Of a stretch of DNA of 64,000 bases, positions 35,690-44,982 are shown one piece after another (positions within the stretch are counted from its first letter, which is position 1; every line of letters starts with the position of its first letter). Source of the DNA: Pseudosulfitobacter sp. DSM 107133 (GTDB lineage: Bacteria > Pseudomonadota > Alphaproteobacteria > Rhodobacterales > Rhodobacteraceae); assembly GCF_022788695.1 (NCBI RefSeq), contig NZ_CP085154.1, positions 1,798,001 to 1,862,000 on the forward strand, given 5' to 3'. The translations under genes and the position numbers were made by a program. The notes under the pieces were generated by a model. The model saw only the letters and a program-made list of their open reading frames with translations, searched no databases and had not been told where the DNA came from.

Positions 35690-37839
35690 CGTACCCTCCG
35701 TATCCGCATCGCGTTCGCCAGCACCGTCAGCGAGGACACCGACATCGCAATCGCCGCCAGCAGCGGCGTCGCCAGCCCCGCCAGCGCCACCGGCACCGCG
35801 ATGCAGTTGTACAGCGCCGCAATGGCAAAGTTCTGTTTCGACAGCCGTGTCGCCGCCCGTGCGACCGATACCAGCAGCGGCAGGTCGGCCAGGCTGTCGT
35901 TCAGGATCACAATATCGGCGGCATTGCGTGCCGCGTCCAGTGCCGACGATGGTGCAATCGACGCATGGGCCGCAGCCAGTGCCGCCGCATCGTTCAGCCC
36001 GTCACCCACCATCGCCACACGGTGGCCCGCCTGGGCCAGCGCCTGAAGCTTTGCGTGTTTTTCGGTGGCGCTGATGTGCGCCTGTCTGTCTTCAACACCC
36101 AGCGTGTCAGCAATCGGGGACACGGCAGACAGGCTGTCGCCGCTGATGACACCCGGATGCAATCCCAGGCGACGCAACCCGTCCACGGCTTCTTGTGCGC
36201 CTGCGCGCAGCGTTTCGCACAGGGGAAGGGCAATGGCGGGCGTGTTGCCGATGCGCAGGCCCGGACCGTTGAAATCGGCCCCCAGCCAACTGCCGCTGCC
36301 CAGTTGCACCAAACCGTCTGGTCCCAGACCTTCGACGCCGCGTCCCGGCACTTCGATGACACCGCTCAGCACTGCGGCATTGCCAGCGGGCAGGGCCGCC
36401 AGAATGGCCTGCGAGACCGGATGGGTCGAGCTTTGGGCCAGCGCCCGTGCTATTCCGGCCTGGGTCGGGGTCAGCAGATCGCGCAGTGCCCTGGCCGCCG
36501 GAACCGTCAGCGTGCCGGTCTTGTCGAACATCACGGTGTCCACCTCGGCCAGCCGTTCCAGCGCGGTGCCGGATTTCACCAGAAACCCCTTGCCATAAAG
36601 GCGCGCGATGGCTGCCGTTGACACCGCTGGCACCGCCAGCCCCAATGCGCATGGGCAGGTGATGATCAGCACCGCCACCGCGACGTTCAACGCCTGCCGC
36701 ACATCGCCACCGATCACGGCCCAGCCGACAAAGGCGAACAGCGCAAGCAAATGCACCGCCGGTGCATAGATCGCAGCGGCGCGGTCGGCCAGCGCGGTAT
36801 AGCTGTTGCGGCTGTTTTCGGCCATTTCAACCATCGCCGCCACACGGCGCAACGTGGTGTCGGCACCGACGGCAGTGGCCTGCACCTTGAACGCAATGCC
36901 AAGGTTGATTTCGCCCGATTGCACCACATCCCCCGCGACACTGCGCACGGGGGTGCTCTCTCCGGTCAAAAACGCACGGTCGGTCGTGGCCTCAAGGCTG
37001 GCCAGCGTCCCGTCCACCGGCACCCGCACGCCGGTGTGAACCAGCACCGTGTCACCGACCCGCAAGTCGGAAACGGCGACAGTTTGCGCGGCTCCGTTCA
37101 CCATTTTTTGGGCGCTGTGCACTTCCAATGCAGCCAGATCACGCGCGGCAGAGCGGGCAGAGCGGCGGCTGCGGTGATCAAGATAGCGCCCGACCAGCAG
37201 AAAGAAGGTCAGCGAAAGGGCCGCATCGAAATAGCTGTGCGCGCCACCATTCAGCACCTCATAGAACGACATCCCCGCCGCCAGAAGGATCGCCAGAGAA
37301 ATCGGCACATCCATGTTCAGACGGCGCACCCGCAGCGCGCTCCAGGCGCTGACAAAGAAGGGCTGGCCGCAAAACACCACAGCCGGCAGCGAAATGGCCG
37401 CCGAAATCAAATGAAACAGGTCGCGCGTTGCCTCGGCTGCACCCGACCAGATGGCCACCGAAAACAGCATCACATTCATCATGGCAAAACCGGCCACGGC
37501 CAGTTTGACCAGCAGACGCTGGCCTTCGGGGTCTTTGCCAGTGTCCAGCATGGCGCGATCCATCGGATGCGCTTCGAACCCTGCGTCGTGCAGAGCGGCG
37601 ACAAGGTCGGCGTCGCTGAGGGTTTGCGTCTGCACGCTGACCCGTTTCAGCGACAGGTTCACCCGTGCTGCCATTACCCCCGGCAGGCTGCGCAGGGTGC
37701 GCTCCACCGTGCTGATACAGGCCGCGCAATGGATCGTGGGCAAGGACAGAACAAAATCGGGCGCATCAATCGTCTGTTGCGCGACCTGTTCGGCCAAGGG
37801 CGCGGCAGCGCAGGCAGGACAGGCAGACATCGCGTTCAT
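35686..37839 (-). CDS. ccoI: Cu+-translocating P1B-type ATPase CcoI (FixI)
   Basis: A 717-residue heavy-metal P-type ATPase that supplies copper for the CuB site of cbb3 oxidase. In order: N-terminal Cys-rich start (CPACAAAP), a metal-binding domain with HCAACIST, membrane helices, the actuator TGEST, the CPC in ITCPCALGLAVP, the phosphorylation motif DKTGT, and MVGDGLNDAAAL. Its place between ccoH and ccoS marks the FixI/CcoI type rather than a detoxifying CopA. The ATG at 37839 overlaps the ccoH stop as ATGA. Confidence 0.96.
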   Translation of the reverse strand: MNAMSACPACAAAPLAEQVAQQTIDAPDFVLSLPTIHCAACISTVERTLRSLPGVMAARVNLSLKRVSVQTQTLSDADLVAALHDAGFEAHPMDRAMLDTGKDPEGQRLLVKLAVAGFAMMNVMLFSVAIWSGAAEATRDLFHLISAAISLPAVVFCGQPFFVSAWSALRVRRLNMDVPISLAILLAAGMSFYEVLNGGAHSYFDAALSLTFFLLVGRYLDHRSRRSARSAARDLAALEVHSAQKMVNGAAQTVAVSDLRVGDTVLVHTGVRVPVDGTLASLEATTDRAFLTGESTPVRSVAGDVVQSGEINLGIAFKVQATAVGADTTLRRVAAMVEMAENSRNSYTALADRAAAIYAPAVHLLALFAFVGWAVIGGDVRQALNVAVAVLIITCPCALGLAVPAVSTAAIARLYGKGFLVKSGTALERLAEVDTVMFDKTGTLTVPAARALRDLLTPTQAGIARALAQSSTHPVSQAILAALPAGNAAVLSGVIEVPGRGVEGLGPDGLVQLGSGSWLGADFNGPGLRIGNTPAIALPLCETLRAGAQEAVDGLRRLGLHPGVISGDSLSAVSPIADTLGVEDRQAHISATEKHAKLQALAQAGHRVAMVGDGLNDAAALAAAHASIAPSSALDAARNAADIVILNDSLADLPLLVSVARAATRLSKQNFAIAALYNCIAVPVALAGLATPLLAAIAMSVSSLTVLANAMRIRRVR

Positions 37840-38291
37840 GACGGCACATGCGCAACAATAACACGCTGCTGGAACAGGGTGCCATCTGGCGCGCGCATCT
37901 TCAGGCGCAGGTTCCAGTTGCCCGGACCCGCCTCGACCGCCGCCACATAGGCGGTGCCGTCAAAAACAAAATCCGGCGTCTGGTCGGCGGCCACACTGGT
38001 GGCGCGGCCGAATGTGGCCTCTTGTATGGTGGGGGCAACCGGCTGGCCCTCCTCGCGGATAAACAGGCGCAGGGTGTCATGGGTCACTTCGGCCCTCACG
38101 TCCCAACCCAATGCTATCTGCGCGGCACGGTCGGCATCGAAGGATTGCGAAGCAACATAGGAATTCCTGACCTCCAGCCCCGGAAAGGTTGCCACAGCCT
38201 GATAGGCCAGGGTCAGGTTCACGGCGATGATGACACCGAAGGTGGCTGCAAAGCCTAAAAACACATGCCATCCTTTGACTTTATGAATCAT
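37836..38291 (-). CDS. ccoH: cbb3 oxidase assembly protein CcoH (FixH)
   Basis: A 151-residue protein with one N-terminal membrane helix (WHVFLGFAATFGVIIAVNLTLAYQAV) and a periplasmic beta-domain; FLGFAATFGVIIAVN and the later WDV and NWNLRL pieces are family-typical. It is required for stability or assembly of the oxidase. ATG 38291 overlaps the ccoG stop as ATGA. Confidence 0.93.
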   Translation of the reverse strand: MIHKVKGWHVFLGFAATFGVIIAVNLTLAYQAVATFPGLEVRNSYVASQSFDADRAAQIALGWDVRAEVTHDTLRLFIREEGQPVAPTIQEATFGRATSVAADQTPDFVFDGTAYVAAVEAGPGNWNLRLKMRAPDGTLFQQRVIVAHVPS

Positions 38292-39841
38292 TTCGTTCCT
38301 CTTCCGTTGAATGTCGTGGCCTTCGAAGCCCGAATCTGCGCCGAGACATCCTCGACCCACAGCCGCAGGGCTGTCGTGTCCTCCTGGGCTGCCGGATCGT
38401 CGGCGCGCGCGGTGACATAGACCCGTTGCAACACGGTTGAATCGGCAGGCACCGTCACGCTCAGGGTTTCGCGCCCTTCCAGCCCGATTTGCAGCAGGTC
38501 ATCGCTGGTCAGGCTCAGGCGGAATGTCCGCGCCTCGCCTGCCTTGTTGCGCAGGCGCACGTCGTAGATGTTGCGCACGTTGCCGTCGGACAGGACCACA
38601 AAAGTCGGGTTGCGTACGGGGCTGACGGTCAGTTCTATGTCGGACCTTATGAACAGCGCGTAGAGAAGCCCCACACCCACCAGCAGCCACATCGCGGTAT
38701 AAAGGATCGTGCGCGGGCGCAGAATGTGACGCCACAGGGGTTTCGGGGCGGCACCGGCCCGTTCGGCGGGTTCGTCCGACAGGGCCAGATAATCAATCAG
38801 CCCGCGCGGCTTGCCGATGCGCGCCATCACGTCGTCGCAGGCGTCGATGCACAGGGCACAGGTGATGCATTCCATCTGCTGCCCGTTGCGAATGTCGATG
38901 CCCATGGGGCAGACGTTGACGCAGGCCATACAGTCGATGCAGTCGCCCTTGTCACTGACCGTATCCAGTGCGGGCGGCGTGGCAGGTTGGGTGCCCTTGC
39001 CGGGATAGGGCGTGCCTGCATAGCGCGCCGCTCCGGCCCCCGCGGCCTGCGCAGCGACCACGGCCTCTTGCGCCTCGGCGGCTTTGCGGGTCTTGGCATT
39101 GCCCTTGCCCCGCGGCTCTCCGCGCCAGTCGCGATAGGCAACGGTTATGGTGTCGGGGTCCATCATTGCGGCCTGAATGCGTGGCCACGGGCACATATAG
39201 ATGCAGACCTGTTCGCGTAGGAACCCGCCAAAAATAAAGGTCGTCGCGGTCAGGATTGCGATGGTGGTATAGGCCACCGGATGGGCGTCAAAGCTAAGCA
39301 GATCGCGCAGCAGGGTCGGGGCATCGGTGAAATAGAACACCCATGCGCCCCCGGTCGCCACGGAAATCACCAGCCAGACCACCCATTTGGTCAGCCGCAG
39401 CCGCCATTTGTGCAGGCTCCAGCTGGCTTTGTGCAGGCGCAGGCGCGCGTTGCGGTCGCCTTCGATCCAGCGTTCGACCAGCAGGAACAGATCGGTCCAC
39501 ACGGTTTGCGGGCAGGTATAGCCGCACCACACACGCCCCAGCGCCGAGGTGAACAGGAACAGCCCCAGGCCCGCCATGATCAGCAATCCGGCGACAAAAT
39601 AGAATTCATGCGGCCAGATTTCGATCCACAGGAAATAGAAACGCCGGTTGGCCAGATCAATCAGCACCGCCTGATCGGGCAGGCTGGCACCACGGTCCCA
39701 GCGCAGCCAGGGCGTAAGGTAGTAAATGCCAAGGGTGATGGCCATGATCCACCATTTGAATCGGCGGAAAAAGCCGTTCACGCGGCGCGGGAAAATCGGC
39801 ACGCGTGCGGCATAAAGAGGTTGGTCGGGTTGGGATGTCAT
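38288..39841 (-). CDS. ccoG: CcoG (FixG/RdxA), 4Fe-4S membrane protein for cbb3 assembly
   Basis: A 517-residue inner-membrane iron-sulfur protein thought to reduce copper during cbb3 assembly. It has several transmembrane helices, a Cys-rich bifunctional ferredoxin block CIDCMACVNVCPMGID and CITCALCIDACD (two 4Fe-4S clusters), and a C-terminal immunoglobulin-like FixG domain. Upstream Cys-containing loops GYTCPQTVW and QVCIYMCPW are also conserved. A perfect FNR palindrome lies 54 bp before the ATG, so the ccoGHIS genes have their own oxygen-responsive promoter. Confidence 0.96.
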   Translation of the reverse strand: MTSQPDQPLYAARVPIFPRRVNGFFRRFKWWIMAITLGIYYLTPWLRWDRGASLPDQAVLIDLANRRFYFLWIEIWPHEFYFVAGLLIMAGLGLFLFTSALGRVWCGYTCPQTVWTDLFLLVERWIEGDRNARLRLHKASWSLHKWRLRLTKWVVWLVISVATGGAWVFYFTDAPTLLRDLLSFDAHPVAYTTIAILTATTFIFGGFLREQVCIYMCPWPRIQAAMMDPDTITVAYRDWRGEPRGKGNAKTRKAAEAQEAVVAAQAAGAGAARYAGTPYPGKGTQPATPPALDTVSDKGDCIDCMACVNVCPMGIDIRNGQQMECITCALCIDACDDVMARIGKPRGLIDYLALSDEPAERAGAAPKPLWRHILRPRTILYTAMWLLVGVGLLYALFIRSDIELTVSPVRNPTFVVLSDGNVRNIYDVRLRNKAGEARTFRLSLTSDDLLQIGLEGRETLSVTVPADSTVLQRVYVTARADDPAAQEDTTALRLWVEDVSAQIRASKATTFNGRGTK

Positions 39842-39894
39842 ATCACCTGATCCTGTTCGCGTGACCTGTGTAGAACGCGGTGACGCGGGTCACC

Positions 39895-39908
39895 TTGATC
39901 TGCATCAA
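39895..39908 (-). promoter_or_regulatory. FNR/FnrL box upstream of ccoG
   Basis: TTGATCTGCATCAA, a perfect TTGAT-N4-ATCAA palindrome. Its centre is 60.5 bp before the ccoG ATG, allowing activation from about -41.5 with a short leader. Confidence 0.92.
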
Positions 39909-39914
39909 GAACAT

Positions 39915-39977
39915 CCCCGAAGCGGCGCAATGTGCGAACAGGGCCGCTTCGGGGGCGGACCACTTTTACAAGCGGTC
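39915..39977 (-). terminator. Tandem hairpins after ccoP, next to the ccoG FNR box
   Basis: CCCCGAAGCGGC at 39915-39926 pairs perfectly with GCCGCTTCGGGG at 39943-39954 (12 bp). A second stem, GACCGCTT/AAGTGGTC on the minus strand, is at 39958-39977. They are the first structures after the ccoP stop; the U-tract of the larger one is weak. Confidence 0.6.
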
Positions 39978-39987
39978 TTTTTCCGTC

Positions 39988-40851
39988 TTATTCGCCTCCT
40001 CCAAGACTATGAACATAGACGGAAACGGCGCGAATATCGGCCTCTTTCAAGCGTGGACCCCAGGGTGGCATGACGCCAAATCGGGAAAATTCCACGGTTT
40101 TGTGCAGGGTCTCGCGATCACCGCCGTACAGCCAGATGGCATCGGCAAGATTCGGGGCCCCCATCTCGCGCATGCCCAGGCCCGCATCGCCGTGACACGA
40201 CGCACAATTGTCGGCAAAAACCACCGCGCCCTGTGCGGCCAGTGCCGCGTCAAAGTCGGAGTGCGACAGTGACACCACATGTTCGACAACCGCGTCTATT
40301 TCCGCAGGCTCCAGAATCTCGCCAAAGGCGGGCATTTCCGAATAGCGTGCGTCATCGTCCTGCGTGTTGCGAATGCCGTGGCGTACGGTGGTCATGATGG
40401 CGTCGATATCGCCGCCCCACAGCCAGTCGTCGTCCAGCAGGTTGGGATAGCCCTTGGCCCCCGCAGCGCCCGAGCCGTGACATTGTGAACAATTGGCGCG
40501 AAACACCGCACCGCCGCGCGCGATGGCATAGCGGTTCAGATCGGGGTGTTCGGGCAGGGTGGCAACGTCGGCGGCGACAAGCTGGGACACCAGTTCGGCG
40601 TTGTTGTCCTCGTGGGTGGCGATATCTGCCGCCACATTGGCGCGTGTCGACCAGCCCATGACACCCTGCGTAGCCCCCGAAATCATCGGCCATGCCGGAT
40701 AGGCGATGGTATAGCCAATGGCCCAGATGATACAGAGATACAGGGTCCAAAGCCACCAGCGCGGCAGGGGGTTGTTCAGCTCTTCGATGCCGTCCCAGCT
40801 GTGGCCGGTGGTTTCGACGCCGGTGACCTCGTCGGTCTTGCGCTCAGACAT
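39988..40851 (-). CDS. ccoP: cbb3-type cytochrome c oxidase diheme subunit CcoP (FixP)
   Basis: A 287-residue membrane-anchored diheme cytochrome c that passes electrons to CcoO. It begins with the typical SWDGIEELNNPLPRWWLW and one transmembrane helix, then two c-type haem motifs, CSQCH and CASCH, with later Met ligands. The start MSERKTDEVTG overlaps the ccoQ 3' end by 8 bp. It is the last structural gene before the ccoGHIS promoter. Confidence 0.97.
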   Translation of the reverse strand: MSERKTDEVTGVETTGHSWDGIEELNNPLPRWWLWTLYLCIIWAIGYTIAYPAWPMISGATQGVMGWSTRANVAADIATHEDNNAELVSQLVAADVATLPEHPDLNRYAIARGGAVFRANCSQCHGSGAAGAKGYPNLLDDDWLWGGDIDAIMTTVRHGIRNTQDDDARYSEMPAFGEILEPAEIDAVVEHVVSLSHSDFDAALAAQGAVVFADNCASCHGDAGLGMREMGAPNLADAIWLYGGDRETLHKTVEFSRFGVMPPWGPRLKEADIRAVSVYVHSLGGGE

Positions 40852-41047
40852 CGCGGGCTCCTTTCTTCAAGGTAGAGTGTGCCTGTGGTGCAGGCGCGTC
40901 ATCGCGCAGCGGGATCTGCGCAATTTCGTCATAGGTCCTGGATCCGCCGGGTCGGAAGGCCCACAGAATGACCGAGACAAAAAATCCGAACATCGCCAAA
41001 AGCACCCAGCTGTCGGCAAGTTCACGCATGAAGGAATAGGTATCCAT
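40844..41047 (-). CDS. ccoQ: cbb3 oxidase subunit CcoQ (FixQ)
   Basis: A 67-residue single-helix subunit with an N-terminal MDTYSFMRELADSWVLLAMFGFFVSVILWAFRPG; the WAFRPG/YDEIAQIPLRDD region after the helix is characteristic. It stabilises the complex. ATG 41047 is used; the TTG before it is not needed. It sits between ccoO and ccoP with tight spacing. Confidence 0.95.
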   Translation of the reverse strand: MDTYSFMRELADSWVLLAMFGFFVSVILWAFRPGGSRTYDEIAQIPLRDDAPAPQAHSTLKKGARDV

Positions 41048-41056
41048 CAAAGCCTC

Positions 41057-41842
41057 CTATCGGCTGTCGGCAGGGGTGAAGGTTGAAAAGTCGACCATGG
41101 TGCCAAGCACCTGCAAATAGGCGATCAGCGCGTCCATTTCGGTCAGCTGTGGCTGGCCGTCAAAGTTGGACACCGCCGCACCGGGATAGCGTTCCAGCAA
41201 GCTGTCGTAATCCGAGTCGGGATCGGCCTGGGCGCGGAAATCGTCAGCCGCAGCGGCAATCATCGCGTCGTCATAGGGCACACCGACAAAACGGTGGGTT
41301 TTCAGCAATGCCTCGATATGGGTCGGCTCGATCCTGACGTCGGACAGGAACGCATATTTGGGCATGATCGATTCAGGCACGACCGACTGCGGGTCGGTCA
41401 GGTGGTCGACGTGCCAGGCGTCGGAATACCGACCGCCCACACGCGCCACGTCGGGACCGGTGCGTTTCGATCCCCACTGGAACGGGTGATCGTACATCGA
41501 TTCCGCCGCCAGCGAATAGTGGCCATAGCGTTCGACCTCGTCACGCATCGGGCGGATCATCTGGCTGTGACACAGATAGCAGCCCTCGCGCACATAGATG
41601 TCGCGCCCGGTCAGCTCCAGCGGCGAATAGGGGCGCACGCCTTCGACCTCTTCGATGGTGTTTTCCAGCCAGAACAGCGGTGCGATTTCGACGATCCCAC
41701 CGATGGTCACCACCAGCAGCGAAAAGACCAGCAACAGTGTCGGGCTTTTCTCCAGGATCGCGTGACGGCTGAGAATACTGGTCTTTTTCGGTGCGTCGTT
41801 CGGCACGGGGGCGTTGCCCATTGTCTTTTCCTTATCAGTCAT
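41057..41842 (-). CDS. ccoO: cbb3 oxidase monoheme subunit CcoO (FixO)
   Basis: A 261-residue membrane-anchored monoheme cytochrome c. The N-terminal helix [22 protein letters not shown] is followed by the haem c motif CYLCH in [16 protein letters not shown] and by the axial Met region. ATG 41842 gives [14 protein letters not shown]; the 18-codon extension overlaps the ccoN end region and is less likely. It is followed 9 bp later by ccoQ. Confidence 0.96.
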   Translation of the reverse strand: MTDKEKTMGNAPVPNDAPKKTSILSRHAILEKSPTLLLVFSLLVVTIGGIVEIAPLFWLENTIEEVEGVRPYSPLELTGRDIYVREGCYLCHSQMIRPMRDEVERYGHYSLAAESMYDHPFQWGSKRTGPDVARVGGRYSDAWHVDHLTDPQSVVPESIMPKYAFLSDVRIEPTHIEALLKTHRFVGVPYDDAMIAAAADDFRAQADPDSDYDSLLERYPGAAVSNFDGQPQLTEMDALIAYLQVLGTMVDFSTFTPADSR

Positions 41843-41855
41843 TTGCGTGCCTTTC

Positions 41856-43451
41856 CTATTCTGCGGGGACGCCAACCGGGGCGGTTTTCTTGGCACCGCC
41901 TCGGATGGTCATCCACATGTTCCAGCACATCAGGATGCCGCCCGAGAGGTACAGAACACCGCCCAGTCCACGCACCACATACATCGGGTATTTCGCAGCC
42001 ACGGTGTCGGCGAAGGTGTTGACGAGGAAACCCTGGTCATCGACTTCGCGCCACATCAGGCCTTCCATGATGCCGGTCACCCACATCGACGCGGCGTACA
42101 GAACGATGCCGATTGTCGCCAACCAGAAGTGCCAGTTGATGGCCGACATCGAATACATCCTCTCCCGACCCCACAGACGCGGTGTCAGGAAGTAGAGCGC
42201 GCCAAAGGTGATCATGCCGTTCCAGCCAAGTGCACCAGAGTGGACGTGACCAATGGTCCAGTCGGTGTAATGCGACAGCGAGTTGACCGCGCGGATCGAC
42301 ATCATCGGACCCTCGAAGGTGGACATGCCGTAGAAGGCCAGCGAGATCACGAACATCCGCATGATCGGATCGGTGCGCAGCTTGTCCCACGCGCCTTGCA
42401 GCGTCATCAGGCCGTTGATCATGCCGCCCCAGCTGGGCATCCACAGCACGATCGAGAACACCATGCCCAGGGTCGAGGCCCAGTCGGGCAGGGCGGTGTA
42501 ATGCAGGTGGTGCGGACCGGCCCAGATGTACAGGAAGATCAGCGCCCAGAAGTGGATGATCGACAGCTTATAGCTGTAGATCGGACGTTCAGCCTGTTTC
42601 GGCACGAAATAGTACATCATGCCCAGAAAGCCCGCGGTCAGGAAAAAGCCCACGGCATTGTGGCCGTACCACCACTGGGTCATGGCATCCTGCACGCCGG
42701 AAAAGACCTGAACCGATTTGCTGCCCCAGAGGCTGACAGGGATCGACAGGTTGTTGACCACATGCAGCATCGCCACGGTGATGATGAAGCTGAGGTAGAA
42801 CCAGTTGGCCACGTAGATGTGTTTTTCGCGGCGCTTGAAGATGGTGCCCAGAAAGACCGCAAGATAGGCCAGCCAGACGATGGTCAGCCAGATGTCGACG
42901 TACCATTCGGGTTCGGCGTATTCCTTGGACTGGGTCGCGCCCAGCAGATAGCCGGTGGCGGCCAGCACGATGAACAGCTGATAGCCCCAGAACACGAACC
43001 ATGAAAGATTGCCGCCCCAAAGCCGCGCCGCGCTTGTGCGCTGCACCACATAGAACGATGTGCAGATCAACGCATTACCGCCAAAGGCAAAGATCACAGC
43101 CGAGGTGTGCAGCGGGCGCAACCGGCCAAAGTTGGCAAAAGGCTGCGCCCAGTCAAAATTCAGCGCCGGAAAGGCCAGCTGAAAGGCGATGAAGGTGCCC
43201 ACCAGAAAACCGGCAAGCCCCCAGAATGCGGTGGCAATGACACCGGCACGGATCACCCCGTCAGCATAGCCGCTGGTGTCCTGGGGCATCTCCAGCTCGT
43301 CAATGCCACGCAGCACCCAGATAAACATGCCCGCAGCGATGACCATGATCAACGCAGAGTGGACCTGGAACGCAATGTCATGGGCAAAATTTGTACCCAT
43401 CGCAGCGATCAGCGTTACCAGACCCAGCGCGATTAACTTAATATATTCCAT
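41856..43451 (-). CDS. ccoN: cbb3 oxidase catalytic subunit CcoN (FixN)
   Basis: A 531-residue haem-copper oxidase subunit I, the high-affinity terminal oxidase for low oxygen, with about 12 or more helices. Haem and CuB histidines are visible: [12 protein letters not shown] and [13 protein letters not shown] (low-spin haem region), [12 protein letters not shown] and [10 protein letters not shown] (CuB), and [13 protein letters not shown] (haem). ATG 43451 ([10 protein letters not shown]) follows GAGGAAGG. An FNR box centred 94 bp upstream indicates oxygen control. It begins the ccoNOQP operon. Confidence 0.97.
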   Translation of the reverse strand: MEYIKLIALGLVTLIAAMGTNFAHDIAFQVHSALIMVIAAGMFIWVLRGIDELEMPQDTSGYADGVIRAGVIATAFWGLAGFLVGTFIAFQLAFPALNFDWAQPFANFGRLRPLHTSAVIFAFGGNALICTSFYVVQRTSAARLWGGNLSWFVFWGYQLFIVLAATGYLLGATQSKEYAEPEWYVDIWLTIVWLAYLAVFLGTIFKRREKHIYVANWFYLSFIITVAMLHVVNNLSIPVSLWGSKSVQVFSGVQDAMTQWWYGHNAVGFFLTAGFLGMMYYFVPKQAERPIYSYKLSIIHFWALIFLYIWAGPHHLHYTALPDWASTLGMVFSIVLWMPSWGGMINGLMTLQGAWDKLRTDPIMRMFVISLAFYGMSTFEGPMMSIRAVNSLSHYTDWTIGHVHSGALGWNGMITFGALYFLTPRLWGRERMYSMSAINWHFWLATIGIVLYAASMWVTGIMEGLMWREVDDQGFLVNTFADTVAAKYPMYVVRGLGGVLYLSGGILMCWNMWMTIRGGAKKTAPVGVPAE

Positions 43452-43538
43452 AAAGCACCTTCCTCTACGCAAGGGCCCTATGGCGCGCTTGCGGTTCTGT
43501 TCGCAGGCTCTGGGTAACCGGAGCCGAAGGCACGCTCT

Positions 43539-43552
43539 TTGATCTAAGTCAA
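43539..43552 (-). promoter_or_regulatory. FNR/FnrL box upstream of ccoN
   Basis: TTGATCTAAGTCAA, a TTGAT-N4-GTCAA palindrome with one half-site change. It lies between uspA and ccoN, 94 bp from the ccoN ATG to its centre. Confidence 0.88.
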
Positions 43553-43574
43553 TTTAGGGTAAACAAATGACGGA

Positions 43575-43982
43575 TTACCGCACCACATGAATGGCGCATT
43601 TGCAGTGGCCAACAACATGGTGCGCAACCGACCCCAGAAAGAAATCGGCCAAGGTTGGTTCATGCGAGGCAACAACGATACAGTCGCATCCGCTTTCTTC
43701 CGCCCATTGGCAAATACGCGAACCGGCCCGACCGTCGGCAATTGCCGTGCGGCTGCCGGGCAGGGTGGCTGCCATGGCGTCCAGTTCGGTTTGCACTTTG
43801 TCGCGCGAAGTGGTTTCGAAATCGGGCGGGAAATATTCGGACACATAATGTGGCACGGATTCAATGACGTGCAACAAGGTGATCTGGGCACCGTCATCGG
43901 CCAGCGCCTGCGCTGCCTTGAACGCCAATTGGGTGTCACGGCTGTCACCCAGCAATACAGGGATCAGGATATTGGTATACAT
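43575..43982 (-). CDS. Universal stress protein (UspA family)
   Basis: A 135-residue single-domain Usp protein. The start MYTNILIPVLLGDSRDTQLAFKAAQALA is typical, and the last third (DCIVVASHEPTLADFFLGSVAHHVVGHCKCAIHVVR) matches the ATP-binding G-2x-G-9x-G-like region in a modified form. AAAGGAGAT precedes the ATG at 43982. Its place directly upstream of ccoN and an FNR-like box before it suggest expression in low oxygen. Confidence 0.92.
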   Translation of the reverse strand: MYTNILIPVLLGDSRDTQLAFKAAQALADDGAQITLLHVIESVPHYVSEYFPPDFETTSRDKVQTELDAMAATLPGSRTAIADGRAGSRICQWAEESGCDCIVVASHEPTLADFFLGSVAHHVVGHCKCAIHVVR

Positions 43983-44039
43983 GGTATTATCTCCTTTTGG
44001 ATACACATGTAGTAAACACCAACTGAAATCGAAGCCGCT

Positions 44040-44053
44040 TTGTTCCAGATCAA
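44040..44053 (-). promoter_or_regulatory. FNR-like box upstream of uspA
   Basis: TTGTTCCAGATCAA matches TTGAT-N4-ATCAA except at one base. Its centre is 64.5 bp before the uspA ATG. Confidence 0.65.
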
Positions 44054-44196
44054 CTCGTTCCGAATTCCTGCCAGCCCGCCAGCAATTGACGAGGCGAACC
44101 GTGTTTCAGCGAAGTGTCGGGATTGGGGTCAACAGTACCGATGATCGCGCCATCAGCCTTTGATCTTTTCAGGACGTCAAGTGAGCGACCGTGACT

Positions 44197-44931
44197 CTAG
44201 AACAGCACACCGCCGTCAGAATCATCGCCTGAAGCCGCATGAAGCGCTTCCATATCAATGACTTCGAAACGCCGCCGGTCGTTGAACCGCAGCACGCCTT
44301 CTTTTTTCAGCGCGTTCAACTGGCGGCTGACCGTTTCCAGGGTCAGCCCCAGATAGTTCGAGATTTCATCGCGTGTCAGCGGCAGCACCAGCGGCGTATG
44401 ATCCAGCCCCAACCCAGCCACGTGTTGGCGGCGCACCATCATTTCGACAAAGGTGGCGATCTTTTCACGCGCGGTCTTGCGGCCCAACAGCAGCATCCAG
44501 TCGCGCGCCGCATCCAGTTCGTCCAGCGCGATTTCCAGCAAGCGTTGCGACACATGCGGCACAGTGCCCAGCAGCTGTTCGAAAGGTTTACGCTGGAAGC
44601 AGCACAGCGTCACATCGGTGGCCGCGACAACGTCGAATTCAATGTTGGTGCGGTCGGGGCGGCCGATGAAATCGGAGGGCAGCAGCAATCCGACCATCTG
44701 GATGCGCCCGTCTTCCATTGTTTTGCTTAGCGTTGAAACACCTTTGACCACCGATGCCACATAGGTCAGCTCATCACCGCGCCACAGAATCTGGTCGCCT
44801 GCCGAGAAGTTCTTGTAGGATTTGATCGCTTCAAGCTGGTCCAGCTCGTCGGCGTCACAGCGCGAGCAGACAGCGCGGTGCCGGATCGGGCATTCGCTGC
44901 ATTTCGGGCGCGTGACTAGGTCGATGCTCAT
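44197..44931 (-). CDS. fnrL: Oxygen-responsive Crp/Fnr regulator FnrL
   Basis: A 244-residue activator that senses oxygen through a 4Fe-4S cluster. Candidate ligands are C11, C14 and C22 (KCSECPIRHRAVC, with C25 adjacent) plus a Cys near position 110 in TLCCFQR. The cyclic-nucleotide-like domain and a C-terminal helix-turn-helix with TRDEISNYLGLTLETVSRQLNAL (E-x-x-S-R for FNR boxes) follow. A shared FNR box begins 4 bp before its ATG, so autoregulation is likely. It is divergent from hemN, as in Rhodobacter relatives. Confidence 0.95.
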   Translation of the reverse strand: MSIDLVTRPKCSECPIRHRAVCSRCDADELDQLEAIKSYKNFSAGDQILWRGDELTYVASVVKGVSTLSKTMEDGRIQMVGLLLPSDFIGRPDRTNIEFDVVAATDVTLCCFQRKPFEQLLGTVPHVSQRLLEIALDELDAARDWMLLLGRKTAREKIATFVEMMVRRQHVAGLGLDHTPLVLPLTRDEISNYLGLTLETVSRQLNALKKEGVLRFNDRRRFEVIDMEALHAASGDDSDGGVLF

Positions 44932-44934
44932 AGT

Positions 44935-44948
44935 TTGATCTGTATCAA
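44935..44948. promoter_or_regulatory. FNR/FnrL box between fnrL and hemN
   Basis: TTGATCTGTATCAA, a perfect TTGAT-N4-ATCAA palindrome. It is 4 bp from the fnrL ATG and its centre is 41.5 bp before the hemN ATG. Confidence 0.92.
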
Positions 44949-44982
44949 ATTAGGGAGGATATTTTCACGTTACGGTAGCGCG

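Noticed and set aside
35494..36621. Rightward 375-codon frame over ccoS and the end of ccoI
   Set aside because: Arg/His/Gln-rich antisense reading; ccoI and ccoS are supported by signature motifs and coupled starts.
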